A stretch of 59,569 nt of DNA from Bacteroidales bacterium. Its GTDB lineage: Bacteria > Bacteroidota > Bacteroidia > Bacteroidales > UBA932. The translations under genes were made by a program, and so were the position numbers. The stretch is taken from contig JAGAFU010000057.1 of the NCBI GenBank assembly GCA_017627955.1, positions 1-59,569 on the forward strand. The letters are read 5' to 3'. Every line of letters begins with the position of its first letter. The first letter of the stretch is position 1. The notes below the pieces were generated by a model. The model did not search any database, was not told where the DNA came from, and saw only the letters and a program-made list of their open reading frames with translations. This document shows, piece after piece, positions 27,516 through 35,350 of the stretch.

Positions 27516-27550
27516 AAAGAGAGGGATGGCCTGAGCCATCCTTCTCTATT
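27516..27550. terminator. Bidirectional terminator between convergent genes
   Basis: GGATGGC (27524-27530), loop CTGA, GCCATCC (27535-27541), extended by AGAG/CTCT pairing, with A-rich flank on the left and a short T-rich flank on the right. It separates the metallo-hydrolase from rhaA and is the only convergent junction in the window with an evident hairpin. Confidence 0.6.
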
Positions 27551-27552
27551 TC

Positions 27553-27581
27553 AGACCCTTCGCTTCGCTCAGGGTGACAAG
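27553..27581. repeat. Intergenic palindromic repeat (CCCTGAGCGAAGCGAAGGG type)
   Basis: ACCCTTCGCTTCGCTCAGGGT at 27555-27575 forms a short imperfect hairpin with ACCCT/AGGGT ends. It is the free-standing copy of the element found in frame within the GH106 gene (12258-12301) and, diverged, in the dsbD-like gene (20099-20123). Confidence 0.7.
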
Positions 27582-27584
27582 AAA

Positions 27585-28835
27585 CTACCTCTTGGAAGTG
27601 ACTTCTTTCTCGTATTTCTCGATGCAAGGGATGAACTCCTCGCCGACGGGGACGCCGTTCTTGCAGTTGAAGTAATCGAAGACGGCTCCGAAAGGAAGGG
27701 TCTTGGCCTCCTCGAGGAGGGCGAGCTTCTGGAAGCCCTTGCCCTCGGCCTCGTACTCGCGCAGTTTGGCAAGAGGTTCAAGAAGGGCGCTCAGGATGCA
27801 CTTCTGCGTGGCGCGGGTTCCGATGATGTAGGCACCGATCCTGTTGATGGAAGCGTCGAAGTAGTCCAGACCGACATGGGCACGGTGCAGGCCATCGGCA
27901 CGGACCAGCTCCTTGAAGAAGTCCAGGGTCATGTCGTTCATGATGGTCACATGGTCGGAGTCCCAACGGACGGGACGGCTCACATGGAGCATCAGCTCGG
28001 GAACATAGAGCAGCAGGGAAGAAACCTTGTCAGCGACGTTCTCGGTGGGCTCGTAGTGGCCTGTGTCGAGGGTGTAGATCACGTTGCGGGAAGCGCAGTA
28101 GCCCTCGAAGAAGTCCATGGAACCTACAGTGTAGCTCTCAAGGCCGATACCGAACAGCTTGGCCTCGACACAGCTCTTCATGCCGGGGAGGTCCTCCTTG
28201 AGGATCTCGTCGAGGGAAGCGGCGAGGATCTCGCGATACTTCTTGCGGTTGACAGTGTAGTCCTTCTGGCCGTCATGGACCCAGATATTCATGATACAAG
28301 GATCGTTCTGGGCCTTACCCATAGCGTCGGCGATGCGGCGGCAACGCTTTGTGTGCTCGATCCAGAACTCGCGGATAGCGGGATCAGGATTGGCCAGGCT
28401 CAAATCCCCGCTCTTCGGATGGCCGAAAGAAGTGGAGTTGAAGTCAAGCTTGAAATTGTTGGCCTTAGCCCACTCAATCCAGCTCTGGAAGTGCTCGACT
28501 CCCACCTGGTCGCGGTCCACGAACTTGCCTCCGAAATCCCCATAGATCTCGTGGAGGTTGATACGGTGGTTACCGGCGAGAAGGGTCTTGACAAACTCGA
28601 GGTCAGCGCGGACCTCGTCGATATTACGGGCGCGTCCGGGATAGTTTCCGGTGGTCTGGATACCTCCGGAAAGGCCGGCGTTGCTCTCGAATCCCATCAC
28701 GTCGTCTGTCTGCCAGCAATGGAGGGAAATCTGCTGTTTCTCAAGCTCGGCGATAGCCTTGTCGGTATCGACACCGATGGCGGCATAGCGCTCTTTGGCC
28801 ATCTCGTAGGCCTGGATGATTTTCTGCTCGTTCAT
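27585..28835 (-). CDS. rhaA: L-rhamnose isomerase
   Basis: Interconverts L-rhamnose and L-rhamnulose, the first catabolic step. The 416-residue protein matches RhaA along its length: the N-terminal ISLHCWQTDDVMGFE segment, central WVHDGQKD and DTGHYEPTE segments with metal-binding Asp/His/Glu, and the C-terminal region preceding a charged tail. It follows rhaB by 11 bp on the minus strand, so rhaB-rhaA form one operon reading away from the AraC regulator. The transporter (rhaT/rhaP) and the aldolase (rhaD) are not in this window. Confidence 0.96.
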   Translation of the reverse strand: MNEQKIIQAYEMAKERYAAIGVDTDKAIAELEKQQISLHCWQTDDVMGFESNAGLSGGIQTTGNYPGRARNIDEVRADLEFVKTLLAGNHRINLHEIYGDFGGKFVDRDQVGVEHFQSWIEWAKANNFKLDFNSTSFGHPKSGDLSLANPDPAIREFWIEHTKRCRRIADAMGKAQNDPCIMNIWVHDGQKDYTVNRKKYREILAASLDEILKEDLPGMKSCVEAKLFGIGLESYTVGSMDFFEGYCASRNVIYTLDTGHYEPTENVADKVSSLLLYVPELMLHVSRPVRWDSDHVTIMNDMTLDFFKELVRADGLHRAHVGLDYFDASINRIGAYIIGTRATQKCILSALLEPLAKLREYEAEGKGFQKLALLEEAKTLPFGAVFDYFNCKNGVPVGEEFIPCIEKYEKEVTSKR

Positions 28836-28846
28836 ATTCTTGGATA

Positions 28847-30262
28847 TTAATTATTTGGATAATAAGTCTTTGTCTCAATGGAGTTTCCGATGATGCGGCG
28901 CATCTCCCAGCGGTCCTTGACGAGTCCCGCCACCTTGGCCTGCATCATGATGTTTCCGATGGCCGTTCCTTCAACAGGGCCGGCGACCACGGGGATTCCG
29001 AGGGTGTCGGCGGTGAGCTGACTGACCAGCTTGTTGGCCGAGCCGCCACCGATCACATGGAGCTTGTCAATGGTGAACGGAGCGAAATCCTGAAGCATGG
29101 CTATGACTTCCTTGTATTTCTTGGTCAAGCTGTGGTAGATGCAGCTGATCATCTGCGCGTCATTCTTGGGAACCTCCTGGCCGGATTCGGCAAGGGCCTT
29201 CTTGATCTCAGCGTCCATGTCCTTCGGGGCCGCGAAACGGGGATCGTCAGGGTCTATGGTCGAAGGGAAAGAGATCTCGCTCTTACCCATGGCCTCGATC
29301 TGGGCGTAATTGTATTCCCGTCCCTCGGCTGCCCAGGTCTTGCGGCTCTGCTCAAGGAGCCACATGCCGGTGATATTCTTAAGGAACCTTGTGGTACCTT
29401 CGATTCCTCCCTCGTTGGTGACGTTGTACTCGTAGGACTTGCTGTCGATAATCGGCTTGGGAGACTCGATGCCCATGAGGCTCCACGTGCCGCTGCTAAG
29501 GTAAGCGAAATGCTCATTCTCGGCAGGGACAGCGGCGATGGCGGAAGCGGTGTCGTGACCCGCTATCGCTATCACGGGGACTGGATCCATTCCGGTGGCA
29601 TTGCAGATTTCCTGCTTCAACATGCCCACTTTGGTTCCAGGCTGGACAATAGGGCGAAGAATGCCGGGATTTATCCCAAGACGCTCCAGCAGGCTCCGGT
29701 CGAAATCCCTGGTACGAGGATCGATCAGGCCGGAAGTCGAGGCGTCGGTGTACTCGCAAACCCTCTCCCCTGTCAGCATGTAGGCGAGGAGATCAGGCAT
29801 GAACAGGATCTCGGCGGCCTTGTGGATCGGAGAGGTCGGGTCCTTGTGCTGGGCATAAATCTGGAAAATGGTGTTGAAATTCATGATCTGGGTCCCAGTC
29901 ACTGAATAGAGCTCCTCTTTCGGGATGATCTTGAAGACCTCTTCGGGAATCCCGTCGGTGTAGGGGTCGCGGTACGCCCTTGGAAGGCCCAGGATAGCCC
30001 CATCCGGCCCGACGCAACCGAAATCGACACCCCAGGTGTCAATTCCGATGGACTCTATCTTGACTCCCATCCCGGACACAGTCTTCAAAGCGGCTTTGAA
30101 ATGGTCGAAAAGGGAATATATGTCCCAATAAAACTTGCCCCCGTCTTCCTTAACGGCGTTGGGGAAACGATAAACTTCTTCGGAGGAAAGCTTGCCGTCC
30201 TCGACTTTGCCGAGAATAGCCCTTCCGCTTGTGGCTCCGAGATCGAATGCTAGAAAAATCAT
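28847..30262 (-). CDS. rhaB: L-rhamnulokinase
   Basis: Phosphorylates L-rhamnulose to L-rhamnulose-1-phosphate with ATP. The 471-residue FGGY-type carbohydrate kinase has the N-terminal phosphate loop FDLGATSGRAILG, the IAGHDTASA and SSGTWSLMG segments, and a C-terminal GGGSANKL adenosine-binding motif. It leads the rhaB-rhaA operon, divergent from an AraC-type gene across a 129-bp regulatory spacer. No perfect -7 element for this direction was found, which fits a promoter needing an activator. Confidence 0.95.
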   Translation of the reverse strand: MIFLAFDLGATSGRAILGKVEDGKLSSEEVYRFPNAVKEDGGKFYWDIYSLFDHFKAALKTVSGMGVKIESIGIDTWGVDFGCVGPDGAILGLPRAYRDPYTDGIPEEVFKIIPKEELYSVTGTQIMNFNTIFQIYAQHKDPTSPIHKAAEILFMPDLLAYMLTGERVCEYTDASTSGLIDPRTRDFDRSLLERLGINPGILRPIVQPGTKVGMLKQEICNATGMDPVPVIAIAGHDTASAIAAVPAENEHFAYLSSGTWSLMGIESPKPIIDSKSYEYNVTNEGGIEGTTRFLKNITGMWLLEQSRKTWAAEGREYNYAQIEAMGKSEISFPSTIDPDDPRFAAPKDMDAEIKKALAESGQEVPKNDAQMISCIYHSLTKKYKEVIAMLQDFAPFTIDKLHVIGGGSANKLVSQLTADTLGIPVVAGPVEGTAIGNIMMQAKVAGLVKDRWEMRRIIGNSIETKTYYPNN

Positions 30263-30290
30263 AGTGTCATGTGGTCTATTACGTGTTTTA

Positions 30291-30353
30291 CAAATTTCCT
30301 CTTTTTTATCATCAGTAACGCTGAAGAATCTGACAATAGAACTTGGAAATTTG
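30291..30353. promoter_or_regulatory. Inverted pair of 9-bp sites in the rhaB / AraC spacer
   Basis: CAAATTTCC (30291-30299) and its exact inverse GGAAATTTG (30345-30353) lie 45 bp apart. Placement between the regulator and its likely target suggests paired binding sites for the AraC-type protein. Both halves are AT-rich and might arise by chance. Confidence 0.35.
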
Positions 30354-30367
30354 ATCCAGATTTTTCA

Positions 30368-30375
30368 TATATTTG
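30368..30375 (+). promoter_or_regulatory. -7 element of the AraC-type regulator
   Basis: A perfect TATATTTG, with TTG 22 nt upstream (30343-30345). The predicted start is near 30382, giving a 10-nt leader before ATG 30392. Confidence 0.45.
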
Positions 30376-30391
30376 CAAATAATAGTCAATT

Positions 30392-31288
30392 ATGGAATCC
30401 GTCCACCTCAAATATTTGGCAGTGAATCCGGTCGATCTCCAGTGGGGTACCGCCGTCAATTCGGCAGGCTTTCAGGAAATCGCTCCGGGGATGGATTACC
30501 CACCGAGGAACCACCCCTCCAGATACGTTTTCACAGTTGAGAGCGGCAGGATCCTTGAAGAGTACCAGCTGTTGTACATCACCGAGGGCAGAGGGAAATT
30601 CCGCTGCGAGACCCTTGGCAGAAACAAGCCGGTCCATGTCGAGAGCGGGATGATGTTCCTCCTTTTCCCTGGAGAGTGGCACTCCTATCACCCCGACTTA
30701 CAGACCGGATGGAAGGAATACTGGATCGGCTTCAACGGTCACTTCGTGGACAACCTCATCGAGAAGGGTTTCTTCTCAAAGGCGAGGCCGGTGTTCAAGG
30801 TCAATATCCACGAGGACATAGTAGCCCTGTACAATGAGGCGATCAATGCTGCCGTCAAGCAAGAGTCTGGTTTCCAGCAGTTTCTGGCCGGGATAGTGGG
30901 GCGCCTCCTGAGCCTGGCTTATTTTTACGACCGCAATTCCCAGTTCGAGGAGTCCGACATGGCCCGCAAGATCAGCCAGGCGAAAGTGATTATTCAGGAC
31001 AACTACACGGACATCTCCCCGGAGGATCTCGCATCGAGGCTCTGCGTCAGTTATTCGACATTCCGGAAAACGTTCAAGGAATACACCGGATTCTCTCCAG
31101 CCAGGTACATCAGCGAGGTCCGGATGAGCAAGGCCAAGGAACTGCTGACCAACACCTCGGTGAGCATAAAAGAAGTAGCCTACAGGGTAGGCTACAACAA
31201 TCATGATTATTTCTTCACCGCTTTCCGTCACATGACCGGACGTACTCCAGCGGAGTACAGGGCCATGACCCAGGGGGCGCGATTATAG
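30392..31288 (+). CDS. AraC-family regulator (probable rhamnose regulator)
   Basis: A 298-residue protein with an N-terminal cupin-like ligand domain (about 20-160, including the LLYITEGRGKF strand and FPGEWHSY) and a C-terminal double helix-turn-helix AraC DNA-binding domain (about 195-290; ends with VGYNNHDYFFTAFRHMTGRTPAEYR). Divergent placement next to rhaB-rhaA strongly suggests that it senses rhamnose or rhamnulose and activates that operon, like RhaR proteins described in Bacteroides; this is contextual inference. Its 3' end is 8 bp from the convergent 5'-nucleotidase gene. Confidence 0.9.
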   Translation: MESVHLKYLAVNPVDLQWGTAVNSAGFQEIAPGMDYPPRNHPSRYVFTVESGRILEEYQLLYITEGRGKFRCETLGRNKPVHVESGMMFLLFPGEWHSYHPDLQTGWKEYWIGFNGHFVDNLIEKGFFSKARPVFKVNIHEDIVALYNEAINAAVKQESGFQQFLAGIVGRLLSLAYFYDRNSQFEESDMARKISQAKVIIQDNYTDISPEDLASRLCVSYSTFRKTFKEYTGFSPARYISEVRMSKAKELLTNTSVSIKEVAYRVGYNNHDYFFTAFRHMTGRTPAEYRAMTQGARL

Positions 31289-31296
31289 GTTCGCTA

Positions 31297-33042
31297 TCAT
31301 TGGCCGAAAAGGAGCCTCATGTCTCTCTCCATGGCCTGGCCCGCAAGTTTCTCGGGCACGAAACGCCACTCCCCTATCTTGCTCTTGTCGCCTATCGACA
31401 CAGGATCGATAGAGCCATATTTCACCAAATAATAATAGAGGATCGCCCTGAATTCTGGATAGGTTTCCACGACCCTTTCCTCTATTTTTCCTGTGTCGAT
31501 CCCCGCCTGTGTCATAAGGCCGCCGCCACCGCTGGCGCGGTAGGAAGTCATCGCGACCGGGTAGGTCTTGGCCGGATCGAGAGGCTCGCCTCCGACAAGA
31601 GACTCGATGAGAACCCTTTCTCCACGTGGTTTAGTGACATCCACTGTGTAAATTAGCCCGCCGGCGGAATCGAAATTATAGGATCTGTTGACAAAAGACC
31701 AGCGCTCTGTCCCAGTACGGGGATCAGCGCTGTTGGTTATCTTCAAGACATGGTCGGACGGTTTGGAGACAGTGTTTATCCAATTGTCGTACGAGGCCTC
31801 CAGGTAATCCTTGATCTCCTTGCCGGTCATATTGACGACATACACCTGGTTCTCAAAAGGATAGACGGTGAACAAATCGTTGTACACAAGGCTCCCGGCC
31901 TTGACGGTGCCATTGAAAGTCAATGGAGCCGCGAAAGATATCCTCGCAGGAGCGCATCCAAGCGAAAGCGTGTGGATAAGGTTAAGGTAATGGCTCATAC
32001 CTTTGTAGGCGTCCCGGGTGAGAAGGTCGACTTTAAGGTCCCCTACCTTCCTGGTTGTGAATGCCTTGACCGCGGCGAAGTCCTCATGGAAGGTCTCAGC
32101 CATCCGTTTGTCTATCTTGAGGCGGTCCACTGGTATCAGATCCGCGGAGACTTTCTTGCCGGTCACCTTTCCGCCCTTGATGGTGAAATCGATCTGGCCA
32201 TGGCCGACGAAGCGGCTGTGGCTTCCGGAGTTGATCAGGCAAAGCGTGTCGCTCTCAACGACTTTTGGCCTATGGTCGTGGGAACAGACAAGGAAATCCA
32301 CACCATGCAGGGTCTGCATCAGGTCAAGTCCTTGGCTTTCAAGGACTTTACCGTCACCTGATCCCGTGGCGGAATGGACGGCGACTATCACGATATGAGG
32401 TTTCTCCCTGGCGATGACCTCATCCACATCCTGCTGGACGAGAGGGATCAGGCTCTCGAACTTCATCCCGCTCCAAAGGCGCTCAGGAAGCCATCCAGCG
32501 ATATTGGCGTTATCGTACCCCAGGACGGCGATCTTGAGACCGTGACGCTTCAAGATGGTGTAGATCGGGAAGTATCTCTGTCCGTTGTCATTGCGGATAG
32601 CGTTGCCGGCAAGGAGAGGTATTCCCTGTCCCTTCATGTCACGGGCGAGGCGGTCATAGACAGGATGGCCGGCCTCGATGTCATGGTTCCCCAGGACGAC
32701 CGCGTCGTACCCCATGTATTTTGCTATTCTCGGATAGACATGGGGAGTTACCGTGTCCACATAATTGAAATAATAGGCGGCATTGTCGCCCTGGACAATG
32801 TCTCCGGCGTCCACCAGGATGACGTTTTCCTCTCCCGCCGCGGCGCGGACGCTGTCCACGACATATTTCACCGCATAAAGGGAGCGTTTCACGTTGCCAC
32901 CGACATAAGTGGAATCGAAGAACGTCCCGTGGACATCATTTGTGGTCAAAAGTGTCAATGAATATGTACCATCCTTGGGTCCAGCGCAGGAAGCGAGACC
33001 AACGGCCAGGATGAAAGCTGATAACAACGGATAAGATCTCAT
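31297..33042 (-). CDS. 5'-nucleotidase / UshA-type metallophosphatase lipoprotein
   Basis: A 581-residue predicted lipoprotein (signal peptide with VGLASC lipobox, Cys near 18). The N-terminal calcineurin-like domain has all metal motifs: TNDVHG, VDAGDIVQGD, LGNHDIEAGH and CSHDHRP; the C-terminal 5'-nucleotidase substrate domain follows. It dephosphorylates nucleotides or related phosphoesters in the periplasm for phosphate and nucleoside salvage. The frame is open for 74 codons further upstream, but that stretch crosses the divergent gene and has no signal peptide, so ATG 33042 is chosen. A perfect TATTTTTG -7 element ends 5 nt before this ATG. Confidence 0.9.
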   Translation of the reverse strand: MRSYPLLSAFILAVGLASCAGPKDGTYSLTLLTTNDVHGTFFDSTYVGGNVKRSLYAVKYVVDSVRAAAGEENVILVDAGDIVQGDNAAYYFNYVDTVTPHVYPRIAKYMGYDAVVLGNHDIEAGHPVYDRLARDMKGQGIPLLAGNAIRNDNGQRYFPIYTILKRHGLKIAVLGYDNANIAGWLPERLWSGMKFESLIPLVQQDVDEVIAREKPHIVIVAVHSATGSGDGKVLESQGLDLMQTLHGVDFLVCSHDHRPKVVESDTLCLINSGSHSRFVGHGQIDFTIKGGKVTGKKVSADLIPVDRLKIDKRMAETFHEDFAAVKAFTTRKVGDLKVDLLTRDAYKGMSHYLNLIHTLSLGCAPARISFAAPLTFNGTVKAGSLVYNDLFTVYPFENQVYVVNMTGKEIKDYLEASYDNWINTVSKPSDHVLKITNSADPRTGTERWSFVNRSYNFDSAGGLIYTVDVTKPRGERVLIESLVGGEPLDPAKTYPVAMTSYRASGGGGLMTQAGIDTGKIEERVVETYPEFRAILYYYLVKYGSIDPVSIGDKSKIGEWRFVPEKLAGQAMERDMRLLFGQ

Positions 33043-33047
33043 AACCA

Positions 33048-33055
33048 CAAAAATA
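33048..33055 (-). promoter_or_regulatory. -7 element of the 5'-nucleotidase gene
   Basis: TATTTTTG on the minus strand, 5 nt before the start codon (A at 33042). The predicted start is near 33041, so the message would be leaderless. No good -33 element is seen. Confidence 0.4.
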
Positions 33056-33078
33056 CTATTTTTTCGTAATATAGCGCC

Positions 33079-33975
33079 ATGGAAGAATTGAAACTTCAAA
33101 CTCCGGTACAAATCGGAAGGAGCAGGGTGGTAATCTCGCTTAAGGACAAGATTGTCGCCCTGGGGAGCTGTTTCGCGGATGAGATAGGCTCCAGAATGTC
33201 CCAGCTGGGCTTCGACATCACTGTCAATCCTTTCGGGGCGCTTTACAACCCGGTCTCCGTCCATAACTCCGCGGCAAGGCTCGCCTCAGCCATCCCTTTT
33301 TCCGAAAAAGAGTGTGTCAAGATGGGAGCCGGCTCGTCTCTGGTCTGCTCTTTCAGCCACAACACCACGTTCGCCAGACAGACCCCGGAAGAGTTCCTGT
33401 TGAACGCCAACGAGGCCCTGGCCTCCGCCGCCAAGTCATGGAAGGCCGCCGGTAAGGTGATCGTCACCCTCGGAACAGCCTGGTGCTTCGAATACATAGA
33501 GACCGGGGAGATAGTTTCCAACTGCCTGAAAATCGACGGGAAACTTTTCCGCAGAAGACGCCTGACCGTCCGGGAGACGGAGTCGATCCTCAAGAATATG
33601 GTCGCGAGGTTTCCCGAAAAGAGTTTCATATTCACGGTCTCCCCTATCCGGCACCTCAAGGATGGAGCCCATGGGAACCAATTGAGCAAAAGCACCTTGC
33701 TTCTGGCCATAGAGAGCGTCATCGAGTCTTTCCCGGACAGGACGGATTATTTCCCCGCCTATGAGATATTCATGGATGAGCTGCGGGACTACCGGTTCTA
33801 TGCCCCCGACATGACGCATCCCACTTCCCAAGCCGCCGATTACATCTGGTCCAGATTCGTGGACTGGGCCTTGCCTGGAGAGGAAATTCCAGAGCTTGCG
33901 GAAAGGAAGAAGGCTCTGGCCGCCTCACTTCACCGCCCGCTCACCGGAGGGAGCGGTCATGTCGCGGATATTTAG
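33079..33975 (+). CDS. GSCFA-domain protein
   Basis: A 298-residue protein of the GSCFA family, named after the motif seen here in LGSCFADEIG, followed by the NPFGALYNP block that also defines the family. The fold is related to SGNH/GDSL hydrolases, so an esterase or acyl-transfer activity is possible, but no function is proven. It has no signal peptide. It starts 36 bp from the divergent 5'-nucleotidase start; ffh follows after 47 bp. The family is typical of Bacteroidota and some Proteobacteria. Confidence 0.87.
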   Translation: MEELKLQTPVQIGRSRVVISLKDKIVALGSCFADEIGSRMSQLGFDITVNPFGALYNPVSVHNSAARLASAIPFSEKECVKMGAGSSLVCSFSHNTTFARQTPEEFLLNANEALASAAKSWKAAGKVIVTLGTAWCFEYIETGEIVSNCLKIDGKLFRRRRLTVRETESILKNMVARFPEKSFIFTVSPIRHLKDGAHGNQLSKSTLLLAIESVIESFPDRTDYFPAYEIFMDELRDYRFYAPDMTHPTSQAADYIWSRFVDWALPGEEIPELAERKKALAASLHRPLTGGSGHVADI

Positions 33976-33983
33976 TATATTCG
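33976..33983 (+). promoter_or_regulatory. Possible ffh promoter
   Basis: TATATTCG directly after the GSCFA stop is a one-mismatch -7 element (TTCG variant). The predicted start near 33990 would give a leader of about 33 nt. No clear -33 element inside the upstream gene. Confidence 0.35.
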
Positions 33984-34022
33984 CGATCCGTTTCCAACAA
34001 TTTGATTTAAAGAATACCCGAT

Positions 34023-35348
34023 ATGTTCGAGAACTTACAGGAAAGGCTTGAAAGATCTTTCAAGATCCTCAAAGGAGAAGGCAGGATCACCGAGATAAAT
34101 GTCGCCGAGACTCTCAAGGACATCCGTCGCGCGTTGCTTGACGCTGACGTGAGCTACAAGGTGGCCAAGGAATTCTGCGACAGGGTTAAGACGAAGGCTA
34201 TGGGCCAGAACGTCCTCACCGCCGTCAAGCCGCAGCAGATGATGGTCAAGATCGTCCACGACGAGCTCGCCGAGTTCATGGGCAGCCAGTCGATGGACAT
34301 CAACATCAAGGGCAATCCCGGGATAGTCCTCATGGCCGGTCTTAACGGTTCCGGTAAGACCACCTTTTCTGCCAAGCTGGCCTCTTACATAAAGAGCAAG
34401 AGAGGGATGAAGGTCCTTCTCGCCGCATGTGACACGTTCCGTCCCGCGGCCATCGAACAGTTGAAGGTTCTTGGAGAGCAGATCGGTGTCGAGGTCTACA
34501 CCGAGGACGGGGAAAAGGATCCTATCAAGATCGCGAAGAATGCCGTCGCCAAGGCAAAGGCGGAAGGCTTCCCGGTTGTGATCATCGACACGGCGGGCCG
34601 TCTGGCCGTCGACCAGGAGTTGATGGACGAGATCTCCGCCCTTCACAAAGCCGTCCAGCCGACAGAGTCCCTCTTCGTGGTAGACGCCATGACAGGACAG
34701 GACGCTGTCGAGACCGCTAAGGTGTTCAACGACAGGCTTGACTTCGACGGAGTCGTTCTCACCAAGATGGATGGTGACACCAGAGGCGGAGCCGCCCTCT
34801 CGATCAAATATGTCACCGGCAAGCCGATCAAGTTCATATCCTCCGGCGAGAAGATGGATGCCATGGACGTGTTCCATCCGGACCGTATCGCCGACAGGAT
34901 CCTCGGTATGGGAGATGTGGTCTCCCTCGTCGAGAAAGCCCAGGAGCAGTTCGATGAGAAACAGGCTAGGGAAACCCGTAAGAAACTGGCGAAAAATCAG
35001 TTCGGCCTGATGGACTTCTACAACCAGATCCAGCAGGTCAAGAAGATGGGAAACATCAAGGACCTCGCGGGAATGATCCCCGGTGTCGGAAAGATGATCA
35101 AGGACATAGACATAGACGACGAGACAGCCTTCAAGGGTATCGAGGCCATCATAATGTCCATGACTCCCGCCGAAAGGGACAACCCTGAGATCATCAACGG
35201 CAGCCGCAGGAAAAGAATCGCTGACGGAAGCGGGACTAACGTGGCCGAGGTGAACAAGCTGTTAAAGCAGTTCGAGACCACCCGAAAGATGATGAAGGGC
35301 GCCCTTACAGGCAATCTTGCCCAAAGGATGAGAGGTTTCAGGAGATAA
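34023..35348 (+). CDS. ffh: Signal recognition particle protein Ffh
   Basis: GTPase subunit of the bacterial SRP, which targets nascent membrane proteins to FtsY and SecYEG. The 441-residue protein is complete: N domain (helical, 1-90), G domain with GLNGSGKTTFSAKL and the DTAGR motif, and the methionine-rich M domain (about 300-430) that binds SRP RNA and signal sequences. Its stop is 2 bp from the convergent lysA stop. Confidence 0.97.
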   Translation: MFENLQERLERSFKILKGEGRITEINVAETLKDIRRALLDADVSYKVAKEFCDRVKTKAMGQNVLTAVKPQQMMVKIVHDELAEFMGSQSMDINIKGNPGIVLMAGLNGSGKTTFSAKLASYIKSKRGMKVLLAACDTFRPAAIEQLKVLGEQIGVEVYTEDGEKDPIKIAKNAVAKAKAEGFPVVIIDTAGRLAVDQELMDEISALHKAVQPTESLFVVDAMTGQDAVETAKVFNDRLDFDGVVLTKMDGDTRGGAALSIKYVTGKPIKFISSGEKMDAMDVFHPDRIADRILGMGDVVSLVEKAQEQFDEKQARETRKKLAKNQFGLMDFYNQIQQVKKMGNIKDLAGMIPGVGKMIKDIDIDDETAFKGIEAIIMSMTPAERDNPEIINGSRRKRIADGSGTNVAEVNKLLKQFETTRKMMKGALTGNLAQRMRGFRR

Positions 35349-35350
35349 AC

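Noticed and set aside
33043-33264. 74-codon N-terminal extension of the 5'-nucleotidase
   Set aside because: It runs through the divergent promoter and into the GSCFA gene, and would bury the lipoprotein signal peptide.
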